Source: Leishmania martiniquensis
Taxonomy: Eukaryota; Euglenozoa; Kinetoplastea; Trypanosomatida; Trypanosomatidae
Assembly (NCBI RefSeq): GCF_017916325.1
Contig: NC_090149.1
Location: forward strand, 202,501 to 266,500
Direction: 5' to 3'
DNA: 64,000 nt
Shown here: positions 19,911 to 31,287 of the stretch, one piece after another
How the letters are laid out: the number at the start of each line of letters is the position of its first letter
Position numbering within the stretch: position 1 is the first letter of the stretch
Position numbers and translations under genes: made by a program
Notes under the pieces: model-generated
The model's database searches: none
What the model was told of the DNA's origin: nothing
What the model saw: only the letters and a program-made list of their open reading frames with translations

Positions 19911-22098
19911 GTTGACGCGTAGGAGAGCGGTGGGGAGAGGATGGCAGCGATGAACAAATACTCGCGAGCAAGAAAGGGACGAGGGGGAAGGAGAGGGGGT
20001 GGGGGGCAGCGGCGAAAAAGTGCTCTGCATCGTTTTGTTTTCCATTATAGTATAAGCGAACGCATGTTGCGATGTCGAATTGACCGAACGTGCGCTCAGC
20101 GAGTGTAGGGTGGTGCCGGGAAGGGAGACGGAGGTCGAGGAGAGGAGCAAAGGAGTCGGGGAAGCAGCTGAGGGTGGGGGTGTGCTGCAAGGAAGAGAAA
20201 CAATACGCGGCATTAGAGGAGCGCGTGCACCAGCAGCCTCTCCCATTTCTGTGCGGTGCTGTCGTGGCCACGATGAAGCGGGACTCGTGCCGGACGGTAC
20301 CAAAGGCCTCCACCCCGCGCGCCCTTTCGCGGACCCGGAGCCCCTCTTCCTGCACACCTCGTGTAGTCAAAGAGGTTAGGCGTGTTCGCGCGGGGAGGGA
20401 CGCATCGCATGGGAGCGAGGGTGCATTCGTATCCCTCTGTGGTGCTCATGCCCACGTTGCTACCGGAGCAACAACAACAAAAGAAGCGCATCTCCTGGGA
20501 GAGGGGAGGGGACGTACCGACGAGACCCCTCCCACTTACGCCGCCATGGATGTCACACTTCTGTTGCTCTGCCCTCTCCACCTTTGGGTTCTCCGCGTCG
20601 AGATGCGCGTCTTTCCTCCTGTTCCTCTCCCCTCATCTCCCTCCCTTATGCACTGCAAGGCGAGCATGCACGCGACAGTGAAAAACAAAGGGCGCGTGCC
20701 TTTTTTGCCCTCGCTTTCTTGGACGCCTGTGCACCCGAAGAGAGAGAGAGCAGGGGGAGACAGCCTGGGGGAGAGAGCCACACTGGAGAGGCCAACGGAG
20801 AGAGAGAGGCGGGCGCGAGTGGTGGGGGAGACAGACACACACAAATATGTAATATATATATATTGCATGCATACGAGCACATCGTGTAGAGAATAAAACG
20901 CACAAGAAAGCAAAGATGTGTGTCACCCACGTACACAAGCGCAGAGTCCTCGCGTGCGGCTCAGAGGCGCAAACGACAGTCGCGGCCGCATGTACTTATG
21001 GACACTGCAGATGGAGCTGGGCGCGCGGAAGGTCTGTGCGAGGGGGGGCAGCATGTTAGCATGACGGCAAGGTGGAGAAGGATGGCTGAGAGAGCGAACA
21101 AGGCAAGCCTACGCACAGGCTCTCGGCGCGTTGTGTGCCCCCCTCTCCATCCCCATCCCCCCCGCCCAGCAAAAGAAATCAGAAACTGCAAGCTGATGTG
21201 AGAGAGCGAGAGTCGCCAATATGTGGTGTTATCGCGACGTAGCATGACATCTATGGACACACGCACAAGCAAACACATGCACAAACCCATCAACCACGCA
21301 CCCACACGCATGCGTGGACGTTGCGTTTCGTCTTTCCCGGTTCACACGCACCTCTCTCCTCCTCTTCCGCCACCTCCTCCTTTTGGCTTTAGGGGTCTTC
21401 CCAAAATCTATCATGTAGATCGAGAAGATATGCGAATGGGGAGGCCAATGATGAACAACACACACACACACATACACACACCCAGACAGACAGACAGACA
21501 CACACACACACACAGACAGGCAATGCAAACAGAAGAGAAGTCCACAAAGCCATCGAACGCACCAAGGCAAGCGCCTATGGACACGTGAGTCAACACCGCT
21601 GTCAGGATTGCCATCCCTTTCCTGTTAGTGGGCCGCCGCAGACACTCCCCGCCTGGCGCCGTTTGCTGTTTCTGTCGCATTCTTTTTTTCTTGTCTGTGT
21701 GTCTTTCTGCGCACGTTTCGGTATCGAAGCACTCCATTCCATGCACACAGAGAAGGCGAAGAATACAATACACACTCATACATACAGAGCTGATACGCAG
21801 AGGGCCCCCCTCCCCCTCATGTCCTCCTCATCACACACACACACACACGCCGAACACGCCAAAAATAAAACAAGAGAAATGAGAAAATGCGCGACGAGAG
21901 AGACCGCAGGACACACAGCGAACGACAAAAAAGATCACACGAAGGGATGTCGATAGAAAAGAGAATGGCGGACATAGAAAAAAAAGTTAACGAGGGCGGT
22001 TGGATGTGCGCGCGCGCGTGCATTTGAAGTGGTCGGGGGAAGAGGAGGCAGAGGCGACGGGAGAGGCTGCGTCATTAACAAGATACGCTGCGTTGCGC
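19911..22098. other. Intergenic spacer E2-E1
   Basis: About 2.2 kb with no supportable gene. It has a (TA)n tract at 20850-20863, a (CAGA)/(CA) compound repeat at 21456-21517, and a (CA)n run at 21832-21849. Short plus- and minus-strand frames are repeat-derived. Confidence 0.5.
21456..21517. repeat. (CA)n/(CAGA)n compound microsatellite
   Basis: Runs of CA interrupted by a CAGACAGACAGA block, the longest clean compound repeat in the E1-E2 spacer. Confidence 0.85.
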
Positions 22099-22950
22099 TC
22101 ACTCCAACTTTTTCGCTGGCGCGGGGCGCGGGGCGGCGCCGCCCTTGTGCGGCAGCACGTAGCCTTTGATGAACATCTCCGAGAAGAGGTAAAAGTTGAA
22201 GATGTAGATCACCAGCTGCGCACGGGCGGTGGACAAGGCCGTGCCAGGGCAGGTGCTGGGCTTCGTTGCATCCTCGGTGAGCTTCTGAAAGGTAACGTAG
22301 CCCGACACGAAGAGGCCACCGACCATCTGTGCGATCTGCAGGAGGGTGATGTACATGGCGAACGGCTTCACGAGGTTCTTGTAGCCGATCTCCGACAAGA
22401 AGAAGTAGAAGTACATGATGGAGTGCACAAAGTAGTTCATGGCGGCAGCGCAGATGAAGATGCTGGTCCCTTTCTGGTAGCTGTACCACGCGAACAGGTA
22501 CGTCGTGACGTGGTGGAACCAGGAGAGGAAGCTCAGCTTCACCCCCTTCGTCAGTAAAAAAAACGTGTCGATGAACTCCGGCACCTTTGAGATGGCGAAC
22601 AGGCCAATGGCAAAGCCGACTTTGGTCGTGTAGAACTCATCGTCGTGGAAGGTGCAGACGGTATCGTGCAGGCCATCCTTCATGAGGTGGCGCAGAAGCG
22701 GTGGCCCGACACGGAGCCAGCCGTAGAGGGAGAAGACGGAGAGCCCGATGTTCCACAGCGCCCACGCCTTCTTGATGATGCTCACCGGTGGGTTTCCGTT
22801 GAATAGGGCCTGCATGATCCTCGGGCCTGTGAAGACAAAGGCGAGGTAGGCACCGGCAATGTAGGCGCACACATCCACGTTAGACTCCAGCCACTTCTGC
22901 ACGGCGTGGCCGTTGAAGTGGCGATCACCGTAGTTGTCGAGCCACTGCAT
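22099..22950 (-). CDS. E2: fatty acid elongase, SWFHH class
   Basis: A 283-residue multi-pass membrane protein. The start at 22950 (MQWLDNYGDRHF) is chosen because E3 starts with the same MQW. All four ELO signatures are seen: K122-x2-E125-x2-DT (128-129), SWFHH (143-147), NYFVHSIMYFYF (172-183) and TLLQIAQ (202-208). In the box the first histidine of HxxHH is Ser while the last two are kept. It ends PAKKLE, placing lysines at -4 and -3 for ER retrieval. The reaction is condensation of acyl-CoA with malonyl-CoA in the ER membrane. E2, E3 and E4 form one subgroup and are candidates for the ELO1-ELO3 series that builds saturated chains from butyryl-CoA in trypanosomes. Which chain length each member serves cannot be read from sequence. 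Confidence 0.93.
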   Translation of the reverse strand: MQWLDNYGDRHFNGHAVQKWLESNVDVCAYIAGAYLAFVFTGPRIMQALFNGNPPVSIIKKAWALWNIGLSVFSLYGWLRVGPPLLRHLMKDGLHDTVCTFHDDEFYTTKVGFAIGLFAISKVPEFIDTFFLLTKGVKLSFLSWFHHVTTYLFAWYSYQKGTSIFICAAAMNYFVHSIMYFYFFLSEIGYKNLVKPFAMYITLLQIAQMVGGLFVSGYVTFQKLTEDATKPSTCPGTALSTARAQLVIYIFNFYLFSEMFIKGYVLPHKGGAAPRPAPAKKLE

Positions 22951-25900
22951 CGTTTCTCTGCTGCGTGTAATCTGAATGATACTTTTGAGGTATATATATA
23001 TCTGTGTGTAGGTGAATGTGTATATATATGTGTGTGTGGGATCGGTAGAAAAGAGACCGGGCGGGAGTGCGTCTGCGTGGGGGACGGAGCAAGAGAAAGA
23101 GAAACGTATGCGCGCCGCAGAAAAGGGTGTGGACTGCTCTGAAGGCAACCAGCCGTTTGCGTGCGATGCGTTAGTTCTGGTGACGGCGATGCAACGCACG
23201 CATAGAGGAGAGGTGGTGGACTGCCGCCCGCACACATACGGGAGCGCTGTACCGACTTCACACTCCCCCTCCCAGCTGCCGCCGCTCTGCGGATGCGGCA
23301 AGACAGAGATCTGTAGTGCATAGACAAACGTATCTGCACCTCCTCCCTCCCGCATGGATAGAGGCGTCCTACAGAAGCCAACGACGTAGGCCGCTGCACC
23401 GGCAACAAACAGCCGGGCCAGCCTTCGCCTTCACTACCTCTTTTTTTTGTCTGCGCCGATTCTGTTCTTTTCCCCGGGCGCCCACCGTTTTTTTTTCCTT
23501 TGCTAAAGGAATTTCATCAATGCGCATCTGTGCGTGCGCTCGCGTGAGAATGTGCGTCCAAAATGGCTGCTGTCTTCCATCCTTATAGACATTCATACAC
23601 ACACATATATATATGTATATATATATATACGCACACACATATACGCACGCGTACGTGAGGGCCATCACAAGAGGGGAAGGAAGGGAACGGGCAATCATAT
23701 GAGCCGCTACACACGAAGGTACTCACGAACAAGTAAACAGGGACGAAAAATCCAAAAAGTATTTCAGGGAAGGAAGGAGCAAGCGCGCGCGCACACACAC
23801 AGACACACACACACACACACATACACACATACACACGTAACGTTAACGCAGTCAGGTGGCAGCTACTTTACAAACAAGCACAACCTCTCCGCCGCCCCCA
23901 CTTCCCACACGGAGAGGAGCGCTTACGACACCGGCCCTTTAAGGGAAGGGGAGAGGACACGAAAAAAAAAAGTAAGTGTGCACACAGATACCCTCGCCAT
24001 CATTTTACAAGACAGTCTGCGCATGTGTATATGCATGTGTGTGTGTGTGTGTTGAGAAATCCGCACTTGAGCCTTCAGAGCAAAAAGGGGGGTGAAAAAA
24101 AAAGAAAAGTAGACGAAGAACGTGCCTCGCTACTTAGACGAGTCCAGGATGGGTGGGGTGTGTGGAGGGAGGGGGGAGGGAGTACGAGTGGGAGAAGGCA
24201 AAGGCAAAGGCAAAGGAAAAAAAGAAGGAGCCAATATATATATGTCTCGCTCGCTCGCTCTCTCTCTATATACACACACACCCCTTGTGTAGATATAGAT
24301 TGATATATACTGGCCAAGAGCAGAGAAGAGGAGCGAGTCCGTTAGGAAAGGGAGGAGGGGAGGGGCAGGGCGGGCGGGGGAGGCAAAGAAAAAGAAAACG
24401 AAACGACGAATGACACACACACACGTGTGTGTGCGTGTGCCTGTATAGATGTGGTCACGCCTTCCCACGCAGACCCATTGTCAGCACCACCGGCGCCTCT
24501 TCCATAATCGTCTGCTTCTCGCATATTCGCGGTTGTTTCGTTCGCGCCAACAAGCGATGGGAGCTCTCTTACCGTCGTCGTCCTCCACCCCCCGCCTTGC
24601 CCTCTTCACACTTTCCTCTTCCCCTTTACCATCCTCTCCCCGCCGACATGTTCGGGCGCTCGGGTGAGTGTAAAGGGCGGAGAGGGAGCGAGCCGATGAG
24701 CTCGAGCGAGAACAGAAAGGAGTAAAGGACGGGGTGGAGTGTGAGCGCAGGCCGCCTTGTAGGGAGCACATACACACACACACACAGACAGAGAGAGGGG
24801 GGGCGAAAAATGCGAAAGCATCACTTAAGGGAGACATAAAATGGGGTATGGGTAGGAGGCATATTTCCTGACGATGAGGGAGGGATAATGGTGAGATGCA
24901 CATGCTACTGCGGCTCCACGAGACCGCCTCCTCCTCCCCCCTCCCTCTCTCCTCCCTCCCTCTTTCCCCCGAAAAAACAACAAAACAGCAAAAGGACGCA
25001 CACACACACACCTTAGCTGCGTACTTGGTGGAATCGGTGGCCGGAAGTGAAGTAGGCGTGGGCGCGCAAGAGAAAGAGGGAAAGGAAAAAAAGAATGGAA
25101 GAAGGGCATGCGTGCATGTGCCTATATGATATATTCATCGCTATTTCTGTACACGCGCGCTCGATAAAGGGTGGTGGTGGCGGTGGTGGTGGGAATAAGC
25201 GGAAGAGCAAAACTGAAATCAAGGGGCGAAGGAGCACAGCAAAGAGGGGTCTCCACGTTTCTGTTCTCTCTTCGACCTTGTGCGGCTCTTCCGCGCATCA
25301 CACCTGCGCAGCAAATCGAGCGAAAAAATGCTGAAAACCAAACCAAGACAAACACACGCACACGCACACACACACACACAATCGTCCATGAGGTACACAT
25401 CAGCGCCCACGACATCGATACAGAGGTAAGAAGAGTCTGAGAGAAGCATCTAAAAATCGTGCGTCGTCACTCGCCCCTGCAGGTGGAAGACAAGGTGCAT
25501 GACGCGAGTTGGCTGTCACAAGCCACACCGTGGCCCATCTCTTTCACTCACATGGCGCTCGCAGTTCCAGCGCTGTCGCTGCTGGCTCACGACTAGTCTG
25601 TACACAGCATCAACTACTGCTGTTTCTTCCATGCACCACTGATTTGTGCCGCAGTTAACGAGCACACCAGATGAAACCGGCAAGAAAAGAAGTCGCGTGC
25701 ACAAACACACTCGCAAGAGAGGGAAAATCACGGGAAGCGATGGGTGTGTGTGTGTGGGGAGAAGGCACGCCTACGCGCACATACGCACGAGCAGAGCGAA
25801 GCGGGAAGGGAGAAGGGGAGGACGTGAGCAAGACAACAACAAACGAGAGGCGCACAGACAATGGGCGCACATACATGCAGGTGTACACACACACACACAC

Positions 25901-26160
25901 ACGCGACGGCCTTGCACTCGCCTCTTCGTTTTCTCTCGTGGCGTGCCTCTCCGAACCCCATCAAATCTCATCCACCGTTCAGAGACCCGCGGGGACGGAT
26001 TGATGGCCAGTACGTGCTAAGGCGAAGATACCTTGCAGAGCACGCACTCGCCGCTCAGACAGGCAGGCCCAATCAACGAACGCAGCTACGAGGCCGAAAC
26101 GGTGTCCGAAACAGTCCACACGTAGGCAAGCAGCACACTTTTACCACAAAAATGGAGTGC
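22951..26160. other. Intergenic spacer E3-E2
   Basis: A 3.2-kb spacer without a credible gene. It is packed with (CA)n (23795-23822, 24773-24786, 25366-25381, 25887-25903), (TA)n (23606-23629, 24234-24243) and long purine or pyrimidine runs. It probably contains the E3 3' untranslated region and E2 leader. No elongase remnant was noticed. Confidence 0.5.
22990..23003. repeat. (TA)n tract in E2 leader region
   Basis: A short TA run only about 40 bp upstream of the E2 start codon, followed by a second TA/TG stretch at 23020-23038. On the transcribed strand the first good AG acceptor after it lies within about 30 nt of the ATG, so the tract probably sits at or just outside the 5' end of the mRNA. 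Confidence 0.6.
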
Positions 26161-27018
26161 TTAGTCCGCCTTCTTCGAAGAGCGCGGGCGTACATGATTG
26201 TTCATGAACATCTCACCGAAGAGGTAGAGGAACGCTGTGTAGATGCCGAGCTGCAGACGGGCCGTCGCCATTGTGGTACCAGAGCACGACCCCTTCATGC
26301 CGTCTGTGATGCCATGGCCAGCCAGGATGTACTTCTGGGCAATGACGTAGGCGGACACGAAAATGACACCGACCATCTGCACGAGCTGAAGCATGGTGAT
26401 GTACATGGCGAACGGGCGGGCGAGATTCTTGAAGCCGGCCTCCGACAAGAAGAAGTAGAAGTACATGATCGTGTGCACAAAGTAGTTCATGGCGGCAGCG
26501 CAGATGAGGGTGCTGCTGCCCGTCTCGTAGGAGAGCCATACGTACAGGAACATGGCGGTGTGGTGGAACCAGGAGAGGAAGCGCAGCTTCGTACCCTTGA
26601 GCACCAGAAAGAAGGTGTCGCCAAACTCGGGCACCTTGGAGATGGTGAAGAGGCCGAGCGCCACACCAACGTCGGACGTGTAGAACTCATCTGGGCGGAA
26701 GGTGCAGAGGGTATCGTGCAGACCGTACGCCTTGAGGTTGTACAGCAGCGGCGGCACGACGCGCGCGGTGCCGTAGAAGGCGAAGGCGGACAGCAGGATG
26801 TTCCACACGGCCCAGACCTTGTTGATCACCGGCACCAGGGCGCTGCTCTTGGCATTCGCGGGAAGGTTCAGGTACTTGGACACCAACTTGGGCGCCTGGA
26901 AAACAAATGTGATGTACCCAACTGCAACATAGATCGCGATATCGTGGTTGTCCAGCAGCCACTGCCGGAAGGCGTAGCCATCGTAGTGGTTGGCACCCCA
27001 CCTGTCGATCCACTGCAT
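26161..27018 (-). CDS. E3: fatty acid elongase, SWFHH class
   Basis: A 285-residue protein with start at 27018 (MQWIDRWGANHYDGYA). Motifs: K128-x2-E131-x2-DT (134-135), SWFHH (149-153), NYFVHTIMYFYF (178-189) and TMLQLVQ (208-214). The C-terminus RSSKKAD has lysines at -4 and -3. It is closest to E2 and E4, sharing the Ser-for-His change, the HYDGYA N-terminal element and the short luminal loop EFYT before the third helix. Compared with E2 it has a 6-7 residue longer cytosolic loop (NLPANAKSSALVP) after the first membrane segment. It is an ER acyl-CoA elongase; the exact substrate is undetermined. Confidence 0.93.
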   Translation of the reverse strand: MQWIDRWGANHYDGYAFRQWLLDNHDIAIYVAVGYITFVFQAPKLVSKYLNLPANAKSSALVPVINKVWAVWNILLSAFAFYGTARVVPPLLYNLKAYGLHDTLCTFRPDEFYTSDVGVALGLFTISKVPEFGDTFFLVLKGTKLRFLSWFHHTAMFLYVWLSYETGSSTLICAAAMNYFVHTIMYFYFFLSEAGFKNLARPFAMYITMLQLVQMVGVIFVSAYVIAQKYILAGHGITDGMKGSCSGTTMATARLQLGIYTAFLYLFGEMFMNNHVRPRSSKKAD

Positions 27019-28756
27019 GGCTGCTTGCCGTTGCGGGTGCGTTGCTGACGTAGCCGATGCGCGCGGGCAGTCGCAAGGATCTACTTGTGAAAGGGGCAGC
27101 CGTTCCTGAGTGATGCGGGTGGAGGCAGTGACAGTGGAAGCGGTGCGCGCGAGAAAAGAAGCCCCGAAAAAAAGGTGAGGATGGCGGGTGGTGGTGACGG
27201 ATCAGGAGGCAGAGAAAGACGTGATCTGGTAGCTTAGCGGTGCTGCGGATGATGGGGGCGCGCTTAAGAGAGACGGCGACCGTCCAAAGAGCCAGGGCGA
27301 CAGGAGAAGAGAGGAGGCGGTGAGTGTGAAGGTACGAGTCATAAGAGGAGTGAGGCGGTTCCATAGGAGGTCCGAAGGGAAGGCGGGGGAAAGGGGGAAC
27401 GCCGAATGTTCGACCCACAGTTCCATGTGCCACGTGGATGCAAGCCAGAGTAGATGACACTGCGGGTAGGCGCGACTAATTTGCCTCTTGTCCTTTCAAT
27501 CTAGCTGTGCGGAAGCGAGTACGATAGGGTAGCGCTGCAGTCGATGGAGGCACATACATACACACACACACACACTTTCATCTAGACGTAGATTCAGTTG
27601 TGGGACTAGACAGACTGTGAACTGACAACGACGAAAAAAAAGGAGGGCAGTATGTAGGGACGATCACTGACAAGGGGGCCTGATAAGCACCTCGGTCATC
27701 CGATCGCACATGAGTGCTGAAGCGCACACGTCGCCGCCAGCCGCACCTCCCCTTCGGCCGCCCCTACAGCTCTTCCGCACATTCGCCACGCCCGCCGTCT
27801 CTCCAGCCCCAGCAGAGCGACGCGTGGATGAGCACAGTAGACACAGCCCATTGCCGTTTCAAAGCTGCCGCAGCTTCGTCCTCTTTTCCATTTTTTCTTT
27901 CAAGAAAATAAGGCGCTCCATCGCCACTGCACCTCACTCAACTTCTGCTGCGCGCTCTGCCTATCCCTGCTGAGTACAGCGCACTTGCCGGCTGAGCCAA
28001 AGGTGATGTCTGCTGATAGAGAGAGGAAACAAGCACGAGAAAGAAGGCGAAGGTTGCCGTGCGCATTAGGCGCCAACGAGGCCGCCGACTATCTCAAGAT
28101 GCACACAAGGAGTACTTTCAGAAGGGCCATCACGAGAGAGAGATAAATGTCTGCTGTCTTCGCTGTACGGCCACCCGCGTGAATGCTGGACTGCGCCAGA
28201 GTTGCGGGCACGGGGACGAGGGGTTAGGGTCAGGGCCGGCGACGCCTTCCAGAAACGCACGGCTGCCACCACATACACACAATATATGTATACATATGTG
28301 TGTGACAGCGGAAGGGGGAAAACGAACAGATTAGGTAAGAACCAACGCCTTTTTTTGTGCGTCTGCGTCGTCCTGATGACAGCCTTGAGATCGTGTCCCG
28401 CCGCCGTACAAGCCTGGTAGGGAGAGAGCAAGAAATGCCGGGGGTTAAGCTGAAGAAGGATGAGTACCCGCGGCACCACACACAGGTGCACACACATGCG
28501 CACACACACACACTCACCCACATCCACACACACACACATTCACACACTCACATATATATATGCACTCGCTGAGACGGTTACAAGTGACCAAGACAGACGA
28601 GGGAGAACGACGCCAACGGCACCCGAAAAGACATGGGAGGTGGTGTGTGTGTGTGGGGAGGGGGGAGGGGGGAAAACAAAAAAATAAGTATATCTTCTTT
28701 TAGGCTCCGCCGCGCCTCTTTGCTTCACCTGCTACTGTGTACCACACGACGGCTAC
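27019..28756. other. Intergenic spacer E4-E3
   Basis: A 1.7-kb spacer, the shortest between elongases. It contains (CA)n at 27558-27573 and 28481-28549, and a (TA) stretch at 28552-28561. No coding signal. Confidence 0.5.
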
Positions 28757-29590
28757 TCACATAGACTTCTTACCAGTGGAAACCGCCGCCTCCTTGCGCG
28801 GCAGCACGTAGCCCTTGATGAACATCTCCGAGAAGAGGTAAAAGTTGAAGAGGTAGATCATGCACTGGCCGCGCGCCAGCGCCATGGTCGAGCCGTTGCA
28901 GCCTTTTGGGTCTGCCTTGTGGTAGGCCATGAATGAGAAGGTGAAATAGAGGCCCACCACCATCTGTGCGATCTGCAGGAGGGTGATGTACATGGCGAAC
29001 GGCTTCACGAGACTCTTGTAGCCGGCCTCGGCGAAGGCGAAGTATGTGTACATGATGGAGTGCACAAAGTAGTTGATCGAGGCCAGCACGATCCAGATGC
29101 TAGAGGCCTGCTGGTACGCCATCCACGCGTAGAGGAAGATGGTGACGTGGTGGAACCACGAAAGAAACGGGAGCTTGCGCTTGCCACCCATGATCAGGAA
29201 GAAGGTGTCGCCGAACTCCGGCAGCTTCGAGAGAGAAAAGAGCCCCATGGAAACGCCGTTCTTACCCGTGAAGAACTCATCTTCGCGGAAGCGGCACAGC
29301 GCGTCCTTCTGGCCGTACCTGTGCAGGTTGCCGATGAAGAGAGGAACGATGTGGTAAGCGCCATACATGGAGAAGACGGCTAGACCAATGTTCCACACGG
29401 TCCAGCACACCTTGATGAGCCTTTTCGGTGGGTTGCCGCTGAATATGAAATCCACCAGCTGCGGCCCTTTGAAGACGAAGGTGAGGTAGGCGGCGGCGAT
29501 GTAAATGCCTAGGTCCACGTTGCTCGCCAGCCACCTCTGCACGGCGTAGCCGTCGTAGTGAGCAACGAGAAAGTTGTCAAGGGCCTCCAT
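28757..29590 (-). CDS. E4: fatty acid elongase, SWFHH class
   Basis: A 277-residue protein with start at 29590 (MEALDNFLVAHYDGYAVQRW). Motifs: K122-x2-E125-x2-DT (128-129), SWFHH (144-148), NYFVHSIMYTYFAF (173-186) and TLLQIAQ (203-209). It ends TGKKSM with lysines at -4 and -3. The segments LVKPFAMYITLLQIAQMV and FNFYLFSEMFIKGYVLP are the same, or nearly so, in E2, and the corresponding DNA of E2 and E4 is also nearly the same (compare 28798-28858 with 22141-22201). This suggests a recent common origin or conversion between E2 and E4. It is the shortest intact elongase of the array. It is an ER membrane acyl-CoA elongase; chain-length preference is unknown. Confidence 0.93.
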   Translation of the reverse strand: MEALDNFLVAHYDGYAVQRWLASNVDLGIYIAAAYLTFVFKGPQLVDFIFSGNPPKRLIKVCWTVWNIGLAVFSMYGAYHIVPLFIGNLHRYGQKDALCRFREDEFFTGKNGVSMGLFSLSKLPEFGDTFFLIMGGKRKLPFLSWFHHVTIFLYAWMAYQQASSIWIVLASINYFVHSIMYTYFAFAEAGYKSLVKPFAMYITLLQIAQMVVGLYFTFSFMAYHKADPKGCNGSTMALARGQCMIYLFNFYLFSEMFIKGYVLPRKEAAVSTGKKSM

Positions 29591-31287
29591 CCTTTCCTTA
29601 CTGGCACGCTCAGTGTAGGTTTCTGTGTGTGTGCGTGTGCGTGGTGAGTGAATGTGCTTGTATGCCTGAGCGCTCGCTAGCTGTTACCATGGGCAATCCA
29701 CAGAGAAGCGAAGAGGACGATGAGGAGGGGGGCAAGATAGTCGGCCGAAGGCGTTCGAGGAGGTACGCACTCATAAGGGGTGTGCGCTCATGCGGGAGGA
29801 TGTTTTTATTTTATTTTCGACGTGCACGAGGACACACGCACACGCACACGCATGTGTACGCATACGCATGCGTGTGCGTGCTTGTGCGTGAATGCGCAAC
29901 GCAGTTGGAAGAGAAGCTTAGATCCTGAAGTGCTCTCGCCCGAAGCCACCTCCACAGCTTTTCTCCCTCAACTCCTCCGCACATGCTCCATGCTGAGAGT
30001 CTATGCACACGCACACAGATGGGTATCCACCCAAACATACACCAAAAAGCTGTTCATCTCGCAGAGGCGAGCACGAGAGGAGCTCGGCGGCGCTGCTGCC
30101 CACGGGCGCCAGCAGCTTCCTACCCCCATCCCCCCCGCTCTCAGTGTGCTTCTGCATGCCTCGAGAGGAGAGCGTGCCTGTGACTGTGCGTGCGTGCATG
30201 TGATGGAGTGTGCGCATCGGTGAAGCGGAGGGAGAGAGGTGCGCGCGTGTTCAGCTACGTTTTTTTCTTCTTATCTCTACTGTGGTGTTGCGAATGTTGT
30301 TGTTCGCGTCACGAGCGGGCATAGGGGGGGAAGGGGAGAGGTAGAAAAGGGATACGACGAGTAAGGAGTGACGGGAGTGGGGGAGGAGGCGGCGGCGGCG
30401 GCGCCCAATGGCAGGTCCCGTGAAGACGGGGTGAGAGCGAGAAAAAAAAGAGACGGCGGCGATGTTGGGCCGCAGAAGAGGATATGAGAGGTGAAAGGCA
30501 GAGGGAGAGGCACAAGAGCAAGCGAAGTACAAAAAGGTGCGAGGTGGGTGGTAAGAGCGTGACAGGGATAGCACAAGTAGGCGTAGTGTCGGGAACAAGC
30601 CCAGGCAGGGCAGAGAAAAGCGAGAGAGGCGAGTGTGCGGGTCGAGGTTTAAAAAAGGGTGAGACGTCAGGGACTGAAGAGCACGCGCAGGCACGAAGAG
30701 GCGGGCCAGTCGAAAAGCAGAGGAAGAAATGTGTGTGTGTGTGTTGGGGAAAGAATGAAAGATGAAACGGCCGGTGCAGAGCCGTTCGGGTGAAGCCCTT
30801 GCGTGCGAGCGGGAGTGAGAGATGAAGATGGTGCTTCGGCGCGCCTTTACAGCTGTGCGAGATCGACATACCCCCTCTCCCTGCTCACCATCTACTACAT
30901 CCCTGCGGCACCGACCCACATACGCAGAGGCAATTCTGCTCCCCAACGCGCACGGCTCATGGCGTTGCCGCAAAATTTCATCTCCCTCGCTGCCACCCCC
31001 TCCTCCATCTGCTCACCTGATAGGCTTCCCGAGCCCACATGTGCTGGTGCGGTCACTGCTCCTGTGACGTCCTTCGAGTCTCCCCAATACGAGCACACCA
31101 TATTCTCGACGCCAGGGAAAGGTTATCGCTCCTAGCGGTGCGATTGCGTGAATGTGCAGGCAAAAGAGAAGCACAGGTGAGGCGGCGACGGGTATCGGTG
31201 CGAGCGCCGCGTTACGCAGGATGCCACCGCACACCGCGGGGCCTTACGCCGGGCAACTCACCAGATGGCTTAGCACCTTCTTGCACA

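Noticed and set aside
25861..27048. 395-codon plus-strand frame over E3
   Set aside because: It is the antisense shadow of E3 (His/Val/Glu-rich reading of the elongase complement); similar shadows occur over E2, E8, E9, E10 and E11.
28222..28230. GGGTTAGGGTCAGGG resembling telomeric repeat
   Set aside because: Only a single TTAGGG unit; no interstitial telomere array.
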